Below the pieces are notes generated by a model, which was given only the letters and a program-made list of their open reading frames with translations, ran no database searches and had not been told where the DNA came from. A DNA stretch of 35,620 nucleotides from Flavobacteriales bacterium UBA7612 (GTDB lineage: Bacteria > Bacteroidota > Bacteroidia > Flavobacteriales > Weeksellaceae), in NCBI GenBank assembly GCA_002484335.1, contig DLJQ01000008.1, positions 217,541 through 253,160 of the forward strand, in the 5' to 3' direction. This document shows positions 1 to 8,752 of the stretch, piece by piece; positions within the stretch are counted from its first letter, which is position 1; the number at the start of each line of letters is the position of its first letter. The translations under genes were made by a program, and so were the position numbers.

Positions 1-24
1 GAGTTTTTTTTATTGAATTATATT

Positions 25-1560
25 TTATAATTGTTCAAATAAATATTTCATATTAACTTCTTTATCTATAATAGAAGCTAATTCATCTATATGAACTCGC
101 TTTTGTTCCATTGTGTCACGGAATCGTAATGTAACTGAATTATCATTTAATGAATCATGATCTACTGTAATACAAAATGGTGTACCAATAGCATCCATTC
201 TACGGTATCGTTTACCAATAGAATCTTTTTCTTCGTACATAACATTATAATCTAAACGTAATTTTTTAACGATTTGCTCAGCAAATTCTGGTAAACCATC
301 TTTTTTAACTAATGGTAAAATTGCAACTTTTATTGGAGCTAAAGCAGCTGGTAAAGCTAAAACTACACGTTCTGATCCATCTTCTAAAACTTCTTCTTTT
401 AAAGAGTTTGAGAATACAGCTAAAAACATACGATCTAATCCAACAGATGTTTCTACAACATAAGGAACATAAGATTCATTTGTTTCATTATCAAAATACT
501 GTAATTTTTTACCAGAAAATTTCTCATGGCTACTTAAATCAAAGTTTGTACGAGAGTGAATTCCTTCTAACTCTTTGAATCCAAAAGGGAATTTAAACTC
601 AATATCAGCAGCAGCATTAGCATAATGAGCTAATTTTTCGTGATCATGAAAACGATAATTATCTTTTCCTAATCCTAAAGTTTGGTGCCAACGCATACGT
701 GTCTGTTTCCATTTTTCGTACCATTCTAATTCAGTTCCTGGTTTCACGAAAAATTGCATCTCCATTTGTTCAAACTCACGTTGACGGAAAATAAATTGAC
801 GAGCAACAATTTCATTACGGAATGCTTTTCCTATTTGTGCAATTCCAAATGGTAATTTCATACGTCCTGTTTTTTGAACATTCAAGTAATTTAAGAAAAT
901 ACCTTGTGCTGTTTCTGGACGTAGATATAAATCCATTGCTTGATCCGCTGTTGCACCTAATTTTGTTCCAAACATTAAATTGAATTGACGTACTTCTGTC
1001 CAATTTTTAGAACCAGTTACTGGATCAGCAATTTCTAATTCTTCTATTAAAGCTTTTACATCTTCTAAATCTTCATTTTCTAAAGATTTTCCTAAACGAT
1101 GTAAAATTGAATCAATTTGTTCTTTATATCCAATTACTTTTGGATTTGTTGCTAAAAATTGTTCTTTATCAAAAGATTCACCAAAACGTTTTGCTGCTTT
1201 TGCAACTTCTTTATCAATTTTAACTTCAATTTTACCACAGAAATCTTCAACTAAAACATCAGCACGATATCTTTTTTTGGAATCTTTATTATCGATTAAT
1301 GGATCATTAAAAGCGTCTACATGGCCAGAAGCTTTCCAAGTTGTAGGGTGCATAAATATTGCAGAGTCAATGCCGACAATGTTTTCATGCATTTGTACCA
1401 TTGCTTTCCACCAATATTGTTTGATGTTATTTTTTAACTCAGCTCCGTTTTGTCCATAGTCATAAACGGCTGATAATCCATCATAAATTTCACTCGATTG
1501 AAAAATGAATCCATATTCTTTCGCGTGTGAAATTACTTTCTTGAAAATATCTTCTGACAT
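25..1560 (-). CDS. glyQS: Glycine--tRNA ligase, single-chain dimeric type
   Basis: Class II aminoacyl-tRNA synthetase that charges tRNA-Gly with glycine in the cytoplasm. The 511-residue length fits the single-chain (alpha2) GlyRS type and not the separate alpha and beta subunits of Proteobacteria. Visible hallmarks are the glycine-site segment with LRPETAQGIFLNY, the class II motif 2 stretch GKAFRNEIVARQFIFRQREFEQ, the motif 3-like segment VVETSVGLDRMFLAVFS, and a C-terminal anticodon-binding domain beginning near ALAPIKVAILPL. The start ATG at 1558-1560 gives MSEDIFKKVISHAKEYGF, typical of the family. It is transcribed away from the metal locus, so the stretch up to 1710 lies between divergent genes. 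The gene is complete and unremarkable; its downstream terminator lies outside the window. Confidence 0.97.
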   Translation of the reverse strand: MSEDIFKKVISHAKEYGFIFQSSEIYDGLSAVYDYGQNGAELKNNIKQYWWKAMVQMHENIVGIDSAIFMHPTTWKASGHVDAFNDPLIDNKDSKKRYRADVLVEDFCGKIEVKIDKEVAKAAKRFGESFDKEQFLATNPKVIGYKEQIDSILHRLGKSLENEDLEDVKALIEELEIADPVTGSKNWTEVRQFNLMFGTKLGATADQAMDLYLRPETAQGIFLNYLNVQKTGRMKLPFGIAQIGKAFRNEIVARQFIFRQREFEQMEMQFFVKPGTELEWYEKWKQTRMRWHQTLGLGKDNYRFHDHEKLAHYANAAADIEFKFPFGFKELEGIHSRTNFDLSSHEKFSGKKLQYFDNETNESYVPYVVETSVGLDRMFLAVFSNSLKEEVLEDGSERVVLALPAALAPIKVAILPLVKKDGLPEFAEQIVKKLRLDYNVMYEEKDSIGKRYRRMDAIGTPFCITVDHDSLNDNSVTLRFRDTMEQKRVHIDELASIIDKEVNMKYLFEQL

Positions 1561-1710
1561 AATTAAAATGTGTATTCTTATTTTAATGCAATTTTAATGA
1601 TTTTTGATGATAATTTAGGCATGTTTTTGTAAAATTCTAATATGTATATTTTATAACAAATTCTGAAAATCATATAAATAATAGAACTTTAATCTTTTCA
1701 ATATTTTTAT

Positions 1711-1718
1711 TATTTTTG
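1711..1718 (+). promoter_or_regulatory. -7 promoter element, likely leaderless transcript
   Basis: TATTTTTG matches the Bacteroidota -7 consensus TAnnTTTG exactly. It ends only 6 bp before the ATG at 1725. Initiation about 5-8 nt downstream of the element would put the transcript 5' end at or very near the start codon, giving a leaderless or almost leaderless mRNA. No clear -33 TTTG is visible at the usual spacing. Confidence 0.5.
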
Positions 1719-1724
1719 TTTTTA

Positions 1725-2177
1725 ATGAAAGTGCAACAATACATAAAGTTTGTTTTGTCGATGGTTTTGATTTTTTCTAATCTTAACTTAGCATTTTCGA
1801 CGCATTATTGCCAAGATGAAATAAAAAAAATAAAATTAAATCATTTAGGTAATACTAGTTGTAAAATAGATAAAGTAAAATCTTGTTGTTCAACTCTAAA
1901 ACAGAAAAATCATTGTGAATCTCCTAAAGGGGAATCTAAACAAAAAGATGATTGTTGTAAAGACATATCTTATTCAGATAAGAATAATCATAAACAAGTA
2001 GTTTCTATACAAAAACTTGTTCCTATTTATACAGTAATTACAGAAGTTTTACAAATAGAAATACCTATAGTAAATTCAACTGTAATTAGTAAGAAACATT
2101 TTCTAGAGTTTTTTGTAGATTCAAATGCTCCTCCAAATTATATAAAAAATTCTCAATTAACTTTTTACGAAGGATAA
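1725..2177 (+). CDS. HYC_CC_PP-type secreted Cys/His-rich protein
   Basis: Small exported protein of about 150 residues that matches a Bacteroidota family named after its three signatures. All three are visible: HYC at residues 27-29 just after the signal peptide, CC pairs in the middle (CCSTLKQKNHC and DDCCKD), and a PP near the C terminus (SNAPPNY). Residues 1-25 form a signal peptide ending near LAFS. The open frame extends to a TTG at 1716, but the ATG at 1725 gives the better start and fits the promoter at 1711. Genes of this family commonly precede a TonB-dependent receptor with a CC plug motif and an HMA protein, exactly the order here. A periplasmic copper-binding or metallochaperone role is inferred from the Cys/His content and the neighbours; I know of no proven function. 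Confidence 0.8.
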   Translation: MKVQQYIKFVLSMVLIFSNLNLAFSTHYCQDEIKKIKLNHLGNTSCKIDKVKSCCSTLKQKNHCESPKGESKQKDDCCKDISYSDKNNHKQVVSIQKLVPIYTVITEVLQIEIPIVNSTVISKKHFLEFFVDSNAPPNYIKNSQLTFYEG

Positions 2178-2192
2178 TAAACTATTTTATTT

Positions 2193-2294
2193 TGATTGAA
2201 ATCAATCAGAAATCAATAAGCTATTATTCAAATATTTAAGTACTTGATTAAATTATAATCAAAAAGTACGCAATAATAAATAGGCATTATGCCT
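2193..2294 (+). promoter_or_regulatory. Three inverted repeats upstream of the metal-locus receptor
   Basis: The spacer between the HYC_CC_PP gene and the receptor holds three dyads. TGATTG/CAATCA lies at 2193-2208 with a 4-nt loop. GTACTTGATT pairs with AATCAA..GTAC at about 2241-2274, leaving a small A bulge. The 13-bp palindrome AGGCATTATGCCT lies at 2282-2294, twelve bases before the ATG at 2307. None has a clear T-tract, so they look more like operators or mRNA structure than terminators. No regulator can be assigned. Confidence 0.4.
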
Positions 2295-2306
2295 TAAATC
2301 GTGAAA

Positions 2307-4553
2307 ATGAAAAAAATATTCACTTCAGTATTTATACTAAGTGCAGCTATTACATACGCACAAACCTCTTTAAAAGGGAAAATAACAGATCAAAATAATC
2401 AACCAGTTGTTGGAGCAGAAGTGTTCTGGCAATCAACAGATGTTTCTGTTTTAACTGATGAAAATGGAAATTTCGAATTAGAAGATTATCAACCGACATC
2501 TACTTTAGGAGTTTATTATGAAAATCAGACAACTACTTTCAAGGAATTGAAAAATGAATTTCAAAATATAACTATTCAGCTTGATACTAATTATAGTGAT
2601 ACTAATCTAAAAGAAGTTGTGGTTAGAGATACGAGTAGCTCTTTAAAAAAATCTAAATTTGCTACTAATATGACAACAATGTCTGGTAAAGAATTACTGA
2701 AAGCAGCTTGTTGTAATTTAGCTGAATCTTTTGAAACAAATCCTTCTATTGATGTTAATTTCTCGGATGCTGTAACAGGTAATAAACAAATTAAAATGTT
2801 AGGATTAACTTCTCCTTATATTTTAATAGCAGAGGAAAATATTCCAAATGTTCGTGGTGCTTCGCAAGCTTATGGTCTTAGTTTTACTCCTGGTACATGG
2901 GTAGAAAGTATTCAGGTAACCAAAGGAGCTGGTACTGTTGTTAATGGGTTCGAAAGTATTTCAGGACAAATTAATACAGAATTGATAAAACCATATAATG
3001 ATGTACCTTTATTTGTTAATGTTTATGGTTCTACAGATGCTCGTTTCGAAGGGAATGTTCATCTTAATAAAAAATTGAATGATAAATGGAGTTCTACTTT
3101 ATTTTTACACGGAAATACTCGTGTTGCAAAAAACGATATGAATCACGATGGATTTTTAGATAATCCATTAGGACATCAAATAAATGTAATGAATCGTTGG
3201 CAGTACCAAAATTTAGAAAAAGGTTGGGTTGGTTTTTTGTCTGCTCGTTATTTAACTGATCAAAAACAATCTGGTCAGTTAGATTTTGATAAACATAGAG
3301 ATAAATTAACAACAAATTATTGGGGTTCAGAAATAAATACAAATAGAGTAGATTTATCTTCTAAAATTGGATATGTATTTCCAGAAATGCCTTTTCAAAG
3401 TATGGGATTACAAACTGCATTCAGTTATCATAAACAAGATTCTTATTTTGGATTGAATCAATATAATATAGAACAACAAAGTTTCTATTCTAACTATATC
3501 TTTAGTTCTATTATAAATAATACAAAAAATAAGTTTTCTACAGGAGCTAGCTTTACGTATGATAGATTCAAAGAATTTGTTGCTTTACCAACTGATAAAA
3601 ATTATGATAGAATAGATAATTCTGTAGGTACATTTTTTGAATATACATATAATAATCTGAAAAATTTCAATATGATAGCTGGTCTTCGAGCTGATTATCA
3701 TAATCGAATGGGATTTTTCTTAACTCCTCGTTTACACACTCGTTATACACCTGTAAAAGGAACAACGATAAAAGCATCTATTGGTCGAGGTAAACGAATT
3801 AATAATATTTTTGCAGAAAATCAGAATTTATTTGCCTCTTCAAGACAATTTCACATTTTAGGAGATGGAGGCAAAGCATATGGTTTAGATCCAGAGATTG
3901 CATGGAATTATGGAATTAGTGTAACATAAGAATTTAAATTATTTGGCAAAAATGCAGATGTTACAGCAGATTTCTATCGAACAAGTTTTCAAAATCAAAT
4001 TGTTACAGATATAGATTACTCTGCTCATCAAGTTAGATTCTATAACTTAGAAGGAAATTCATACGCAAATTCTTTCCAGCTCGATTTTAATTATAATCCG
4101 TTCAAAAATTTTAAAATAAGAACATCTTATAAATACTATGATTTGTCTACAGATTATGAAACAGGAAAAATGCAAAGACCTTTACAAGCAAAACATCGTT
4201 TTTTTACAAATTTGGAATATGAAACAAATCAAAGAAATGGTAAAAATTGGCGTTTCGATTTTACTTATAATTGGTTAGGTAAACAACGTTTACCAAATAC
4301 ATTAGGTAATGCTCCAGAAAACCGATTACCTGAATATTCAAACCCATTCGGTACAATTAATGCACAAATAACACGAGTTTTTTCAAAAAGATTTGAAGTT
4401 TATATAGGAGGAGAGAATATTTCAAATTATAGACAACATCGTGTTATTTTGGGAGGGGATAATCCATTCGGTTCTAACTTTGATAGTTCTATTGTTTATG
4501 CTCCAATTTTCGGACAGATGTATTATGCAGGACTAAGATTTAGTTTAAAATAA
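2307..4553 (+). pseudogene. TonB-dependent receptor of the metal locus, interrupted by one in-frame stop codon
   Basis: Outer-membrane TonB-dependent receptor, probably for copper or a copper chelate. Residues 1-20 are a signal peptide (MKKIFTSVFILSAAITYAQ). A carboxypeptidase-like beta-sandwich follows (about 21-100, SLKGKITDQNNQPVVGAEV), then a plug domain with AACCNLAESFETNPSIDV, and then the barrel ending in YAGLRFSLK. Reading frame 2307-4553 is open except for a TAA at 3927-3929, codon 541 of 748. Frame and homology-like sequence continue straight through it (..GISVT-stop-EFKLFGKNADVTADFYRT..). Family pattern suggests Gln was there, so CAA to TAA is the simplest explanation. There is no frameshift. 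A product ending at residue 540 would lack about nine barrel strands and should not function. The ATG at 2307 is preferred over the GTG at 2301. A sequencing error cannot be excluded. Confidence 0.85.
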
Positions 4554-4588
4554 TTAAGAAAAATATTTAAATAACAATATCAAAAAAA

Positions 4589-4966
4589 ATGAAAAAATTA
4601 ATAGCCTTTGCTCTAGTAGCAATAGTAGGAATAAATGCACAAGCACAAAACAAGAATGCTAAGCATGACATTCAAGTAAATGGTAATTGTGGACAATGTA
4701 AAGAACGTATAGAAAAGGCAGCTTATGGTGTAAAAGGAGTAAAAGTTGCAACATGGGATGTAGATACACATAATTTACATATCGTTCTTAACGAAACTAA
4801 AAATAATGTAGATGCTGTAGAAGATGCAATTGTTGCGGTTGGTCATGATACTCAAAATAAAAAAGCAGATGACAAAGTGTATGAAAAACTACACTCATGT
4901 TGTTTATACGACAGAGATACAGATGCTGTAGATACAGAACAAGATCATTCAACACATCAACATTAA
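4589..4966 (+). CDS. Periplasmic heavy-metal-associated (HMA) domain protein
   Basis: Exported 125-residue protein. Residues 1-19 are a signal peptide ending AQA before QNKN. An HMA/CopZ-like ferredoxin fold follows (about 27-90), with the metal site GNCGQCKE (Cys34 and Cys37), the usual helix ERIEKAAYGVKGV, and a second half VDTHNLHIVLNETK. After the fold come a CC pair (LHSCCLY) and a His-rich tail (DHSTHQH), both additional potential metal ligands. It lies 35 bp behind the interrupted TonB receptor and is followed by a hairpin terminator, so it is probably the last gene of the metal operon. A role as a periplasmic copper carrier or scavenger next to the receptor is inferred from the family and the context. 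Confidence 0.88.
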   Translation: MKKLIAFALVAIVGINAQAQNKNAKHDIQVNGNCGQCKERIEKAAYGVKGVKVATWDVDTHNLHIVLNETKNNVDAVEDAIVAVGHDTQNKKADDKVYEKLHSCCLYDRDTDAVDTEQDHSTHQH

Positions 4967-4986
4967 TCTTTTATTTTATAATGTAG

Positions 4987-5010
4987 AAAGTCAGCATTTA
5001 TGCTGACTTT
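4987..5010. terminator. Bidirectional terminator between HMA gene and LysR gene
   Basis: A 10-bp perfect stem (AAAGTCAGCA / TGCTGACTTT) with the loop TTTA sits between two convergent genes. It ends one base before the stop codon of the LysR gene on the other strand. T-rich sequence follows on the plus strand, and the run of A before it serves the minus strand. Confidence 0.85.
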
Positions 5011-5011
5011 A

Positions 5012-5899
5012 TTATTTTCGAATGGAATTTAAAATAGCTATAGCTTCATTTATAAAAATCTGAGTTGCTTTGCTTATAAATGTTCCTTTTTTTACTAAAA
5101 TCATTCCTTGTACAGAGTTTATTTTTTCTTTCAATGGAATTAAAACTAAATCTTTTCTCGAATAAGTAGCTGTATCAGTCATTATTGTTGCAAATTTATC
5201 TTCCTCAACCAAATCAAATAGTAAGTGAGCATCACTTATTTCGGTATTCACAAACGGATAAAATTTATGTTTATCAAAAAGTTTGTTCAAACTACTTCGT
5301 ATAATATTTTCTTCAGTAGGCAATGCTAATAGTGTATCATTTAGCTCTCTTATACTAATAGTTTCTTTTTTTGCAAAAGGATGATTTTTACTGACTATAA
5401 CTCTAGGAAAAGCTTCAAATTTTGCAAGAATTTCAAACTGATTGTCAATCTCATTTTCACCAAAAGTCAATGCTAAATTCAACTGAGAATTCATCAGTTT
5501 TGTTTTGTTATCTTCATCATTTCCATAATGTAAACTCAACGAAACATTAGGATATTTACTACAAAACTTAGGAAGTAAGTCAACTAATGGAGCGAAATAG
5601 GAATACATAATCCCAATTTTTATAGTTCCACTCACTTCATTTTTCAAGTCACTCATGGCTTTCTTTCCTTCTTTTACAACATTTAAAGCCTGTCTAGCAT
5701 AATCCAAAAATATTTCTCCTGCTTGTGTTAGCTGAATATTTCGTCCTTTTCTATAAAATAGTGGAACTTTTAGCTCATCTTCCAATTGCTTCATTTGCTG
5801 TGAAAGAGCAGGCTGAGAAATATATAATTCTTCGGATGCTTTAGTAAAATGCAATATTTCTGCAACTTTTATAAAATATTTTAATTGGTGTAATTCCAT
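5012..5899 (-). CDS. LysR-family transcriptional regulator, likely controls alsS-budA
   Basis: DNA-binding regulator of 295 residues with the standard LysR layout. The N-terminal winged helix-turn-helix covers residues 1-60 (MELHQLKYFIKVAEILHF, ISQPALSQQMKQLEDEL). A linker helix follows, then a two-lobed periplasmic-binding-like effector domain from about residue 90 (GTIKIGIMYSYFAPLVDLLP). The frame opens upstream at 5923, but the ATG at 5897-5899 gives the canonical LysR N terminus and is the better start. It is divergent from alsS. In Bacillus the LysR protein AlsR activates alsSD in response to acetate and low pH, so an equivalent role here is a reasonable inference from gene arrangement. 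The effector cannot be read from the sequence. Confidence 0.93.
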   Translation of the reverse strand: MELHQLKYFIKVAEILHFTKASEELYISQPALSQQMKQLEDELKVPLFYRKGRNIQLTQAGEIFLDYARQALNVVKEGKKAMSDLKNEVSGTIKIGIMYSYFAPLVDLLPKFCSKYPNVSLSLHYGNDEDNKTKLMNSQLNLALTFGENEIDNQFEILAKFEAFPRVIVSKNHPFAKKETISIRELNDTLLALPTEENIIRSSLNKLFDKHKFYPFVNTEISDAHLLFDLVEEDKFATIMTDTATYSRKDLVLIPLKEKINSVQGMILVKKGTFISKATQIFINEAIAILNSIRK

Positions 5900-5946
5900 A
5901 ATTTTAAAAATTGAATATAACATATCTAATACTTCTATTTTTTTAT

Positions 5947-6058
5947 TTTGGGTGTTCCCTTCGGTCGGGTTTTCCGTTTAAATCTTTTCTAATTGTTTAT
6001 TGAGCGAAAGTCGAAATGCATCAAATTAGAAAAGGATTTCCACTTCAACCCCTAACGC
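5947..6058 (+). repeat. Dispersed structured intergenic element, copy A
   Basis: First of four related elements. The left box TTTGGGTGTTCCCTTCGG starts at 5947; the right box ends in CTAACGC at 6058. The central stem is TTTTCTAATT (5985-5994) with AATTAGAAAA (6024-6033), a perfect 10-bp helix. The outer ends GTGTT and AACGC can also pair, using one G-U. The loop segment 5999-6021 is nearly identical to 19551-19573 of copy B. A short direct repeat of the type TTTCCnnTTmAA occurs in both arms. It encodes nothing obvious. It lies in the divergent spacer between the LysR gene and alsS; the whole spacer 5900-6282 holds no gene. Confidence 0.85.
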
Positions 6059-6230
6059 GAAATTTTTGATAAAATAAATAATGCTTCAGTATTTAATATG
6101 AATGTATTGTTATATAAAAATAGTTATAATAATTATATTATTCATAAGTATAGCCTATCAATTGTATTAGTAATTACGATTGTTAAAACTTTAATTTCAG
6201 ATTAACTTAGTATTGTTAAATAAAAGCACA

Positions 6231-6246
6231 ATTATTTGACAATAAT
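6231..6246 (+). promoter_or_regulatory. Inverted repeat in the alsS promoter region
   Basis: ATTATT-TGAC-AATAAT is a perfect 6+6 dyad 37-52 bp before the alsS ATG. No exact TAnnTTTG -7 element is visible in 6059-6282, as would fit a promoter that needs an activator. The dyad may be part of the regulator binding site, but AT-rich DNA yields such dyads by chance. Confidence 0.3.
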
Positions 6247-6282
6247 ATTATTTACGGAGTTATTAATTATTTAGTTAATATC

Positions 6283-7941
6283 ATGAAAAATATAGAAACA
6301 GGAGCTTCTTTAGTTGTAAAAACACTTAAAGAACAAAATGTAAAACAAGTTTTTGGAATACCAGGAGCTAAAATAGATCCAGTTTTCGATGAATTAGTAG
6401 AACAAAATATACCTTTAATCGTTTGTCGTCACGAACAAAATGCAGCTTTCATGGCAGCTGCAATTGGTAGGTTAACAGGGAAACCTGGTGTTTGTATGGT
6501 TACTTCTGGTCCAGGAGCTACCAATCTAACAACAGGATTAGCAACAGCAACGACAGAAGGAGACCCAATTGTAGCGATAGCAGGAGCTGTAAAAAGAAGT
6601 GATTCTTTTAAGAGAACGCATCAATCTTTGGATGCAGTAAGTATCATGAAGCCTGTAACAAAAATGAGTTTAGAGGTTACTGATTCCAATGCAATACCAG
6701 AAGTTTTAACGAATGCTTTTCGAATTGCAGAACAACCAAGAAAAGGGGCAACATTTATTAGTTTACCAAATGATGTTGTAACAGGAGATGCAACAACAAA
6801 TGTGATAAAAGCAACAACAAATATACAATCTGGCTCTGCTCCAAAAGAGTATATTAAATTAGCAGCAGAATTATTATTAAATGCAAAAAATCCTGTAATT
6901 ATTGCTGGAGAATCATCAAATGCTGATGATGTTGTCGCTGCAGCAAGAGCCTTATTCTATAAAAGACCTTTTCCAGTTGTAGGAACTTTTCAAGGAGCTG
7001 GTTTATTACCAAGAGATTTAGAAGAATACCATGTTGGTCGAATAGGATTATTCCGAAACCAGCCAGGAGATATATTGCTTAGTAAAGCAGATGTTATTTT
7101 AGCAATTGGGTATGATCCTGTAGAATACGATCCTCACTTTTGGAATACATCCAAGGATGCAACAATTATCCATTTAGATTATAATCAAGCTGATATTGAT
7201 AATTTTTATCAACCTCAACTAGAATTAATAGGGGATATCAGTGCAACATTAAATGAATTGAAAGATTTAATTCCTGAAAAAAAAGATGTTGTTTATCCAT
7301 TATTAGATAAGTATCATGCACAGTTTATTGAGGATAAACAAAAAATTCCAACAGTAAAAGAGGGAGAAAAAGTTCATCCATTACAGTTCATAAAGTTATT
7401 AAGAGATAATATTGGAGATAATGTCACAGTAACATGTGATATAGGTTCTCATTATATTTGGATGGCAAGATATTTCCAAGTATTTGAACCAAAAAGACTT
7501 TTATTTAGTAATGGGCAACAAACACTTGGTGTTGCATTACCTTGGGCAATAGCAGCATCGCTGGTTCACCCAAATGAAAAAGTAGTTTCTATTTCTGGTG
7601 ATGGAGGATTTTTATTTTCTGCAATGGAATTAGAAACAGCAGTTAGACTAAAATCTAATATAACTCATTTTGTATGGACAGATGGAACGTATGATATGGT
7701 TGCTTTTCAAGAGGAAATGAAATATGGTAGAACTTCTGGAATAGAATTTGGACCTATAGATGTCGTAAAATATGCAGAAAGTTTTGGAGCAAAAGGTTTC
7801 AGAGTAAATGATGCAACAGATATGGAAGATATTCTAAAAAAGGCATTAGCAACAGAAGGCCCTGTTATTGTTGATATTCCTATTGATTATAGAGATAATA
7901 TAAAATTAGGAAAAGCGCTGCATGCAGAAGCTTTAGTCTAG
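6283..7941 (+). CDS. alsS: Acetolactate synthase, catabolic type
   Basis: Thiamine-diphosphate enzyme of 552 residues that condenses two pyruvate molecules to 2-acetolactate and CO2 in the cytoplasm. The ThDP-activating glutamate is Glu51 (CRHEQNAAFMAAA). The ThDP/Mg binding motif is GDGG at residues 439-442, running to Asn459 (GDGG..ELETAVRLKSN). The segment TDGTYDMVAFQEEMKYGR is typical of the FAD-independent catabolic form rather than anabolic IlvB. There is no separate small regulatory subunit nearby. It is followed 24 bp later by acetolactate decarboxylase, so the pair makes acetoin, an overflow route that consumes pyruvate without acidifying the cell. The ATG at 6283 begins MKNIETGASLVVKTL, at the expected distance from the first conserved block. 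Confidence 0.95.
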   Translation: MKNIETGASLVVKTLKEQNVKQVFGIPGAKIDPVFDELVEQNIPLIVCRHEQNAAFMAAAIGRLTGKPGVCMVTSGPGATNLTTGLATATTEGDPIVAIAGAVKRSDSFKRTHQSLDAVSIMKPVTKMSLEVTDSNAIPEVLTNAFRIAEQPRKGATFISLPNDVVTGDATTNVIKATTNIQSGSAPKEYIKLAAELLLNAKNPVIIAGESSNADDVVAAARALFYKRPFPVVGTFQGAGLLPRDLEEYHVGRIGLFRNQPGDILLSKADVILAIGYDPVEYDPHFWNTSKDATIIHLDYNQADIDNFYQPQLELIGDISATLNELKDLIPEKKDVVYPLLDKYHAQFIEDKQKIPTVKEGEKVHPLQFIKLLRDNIGDNVTVTCDIGSHYIWMARYFQVFEPKRLLFSNGQQTLGVALPWAIAASLVHPNEKVVSISGDGGFLFSAMELETAVRLKSNITHFVWTDGTYDMVAFQEEMKYGRTSGIEFGPIDVVKYAESFGAKGFRVNDATDMEDILKKALATEGPVIVDIPIDYRDNIKLGKALHAEALV

Positions 7942-7965
7942 AGAAATAAATAATTTTTAAGAATT

Positions 7966-8673
7966 ATGAAAAGAGCAAAATTATTTCAATTTTCTATTAT
8001 GAATGGATTGTTGGAGGGATTATATGAAAGTGAAAAAACAATTGGAGAAATTGCAGAACATGGCGATTTTGGTTTAGGAACTTTTAATGGAATGGATGGA
8101 GAAATGGTAGCATATAATGGAGAATTTTATCAAATAAAAGCAGATGGAACTTCATCTAAAGCAAATATGTCTCAAAAAACACCATTTGCATCAGTTACTA
8201 ATTTTAAAGCTGATATAGTACACGAAATTACAGAATCAATAAATAAAGAAGGTCTAGATCAATTGATGAAGCAGTTAACTCCTGGTCCAAATTTGTTTTA
8301 TGCAATTCATTTGGAAGGATATTTTTCAACTGTACGTACAAGAACTGTTTCTAAACAGCATAAACCATATAAAAAATTTATGTTGGCAGTAAATGACCAA
8401 AAAGAATTTGTTTTTCATGATAAACAAGGGTTGTTAGCAGGTTTTTATTCACCAGATTATATGCAAGGAATTACTGTAGCAGGTTATCATTTACATTTTA
8501 TTACAGAATTAAGAAATGGAGGTGGTCATACATTAGATTTTATGATGGAAAAAGGTAAAGTAGAAATTCAAATTTTAGAAGATTATGAAATTGAACTTCC
8601 TTCTAATGAAAAATTTATAAATGCAAATTTAGGAGGAGATAGAAGCAAAGAAATTGAGTTTACCGAAGGGTAA
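7966..8673 (+). CDS. budA: Acetolactate decarboxylase
   Basis: Cytoplasmic zinc enzyme of 235 residues that converts 2-acetolactate to acetoin and CO2. The zinc ligands are visible as His175 and His177 (AGYHLHFI) and His188 (GGGHTLDF), with the family spacing of +2 and +13. The segment TVRTRTVSKQHKPY carries the conserved arginine region, and GDFGLGTFNGMDGEM is the typical N-terminal block. Start ATG 7966 lies 24 bp after alsS in the same transcription unit. A stem-loop terminator follows at 8710. The gene is complete and of normal length, so the strain should be able to form acetoin from pyruvate. Confidence 0.95.
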   Translation: MKRAKLFQFSIMNGLLEGLYESEKTIGEIAEHGDFGLGTFNGMDGEMVAYNGEFYQIKADGTSSKANMSQKTPFASVTNFKADIVHEITESINKEGLDQLMKQLTPGPNLFYAIHLEGYFSTVRTRTVSKQHKPYKKFMLAVNDQKEFVFHDKQGLLAGFYSPDYMQGITVAGYHLHFITELRNGGGHTLDFMMEKGKVEIQILEDYEIELPSNEKFINANLGGDRSKEIEFTEG

Positions 8674-8709
8674 ATTTATTACTTATATTTTTTTTAATTT
8701 AAATGAAAG

Positions 8710-8740
8710 GAAGTTAATCTTAATTGATTAGCTTCTTTTT
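8710..8740 (+). terminator. Rho-independent terminator after budA
   Basis: A 10-bp stem, GAAGTTAATC (8710-8719) with GATTAGCTTC (8726-8735), contains one G-U pair. It has a 6-nt loop and is followed directly by TTTTT at 8736-8740. It closes the alsS-budA operon. Confidence 0.8.
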
Positions 8741-8752
8741 AATTTTTCTTAT

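Noticed and set aside
312..578. Plus-strand open frame antisense to glyQS
   Set aside because: Leu- and Lys-rich shadow translation of a conserved housekeeping gene on the other strand.
5947..6058. Repeat copies as ends of an insertion sequence
   Set aside because: No transposase or remnant lies between or beside the copies; each copy is a complete palindromic unit rather than one terminal repeat.
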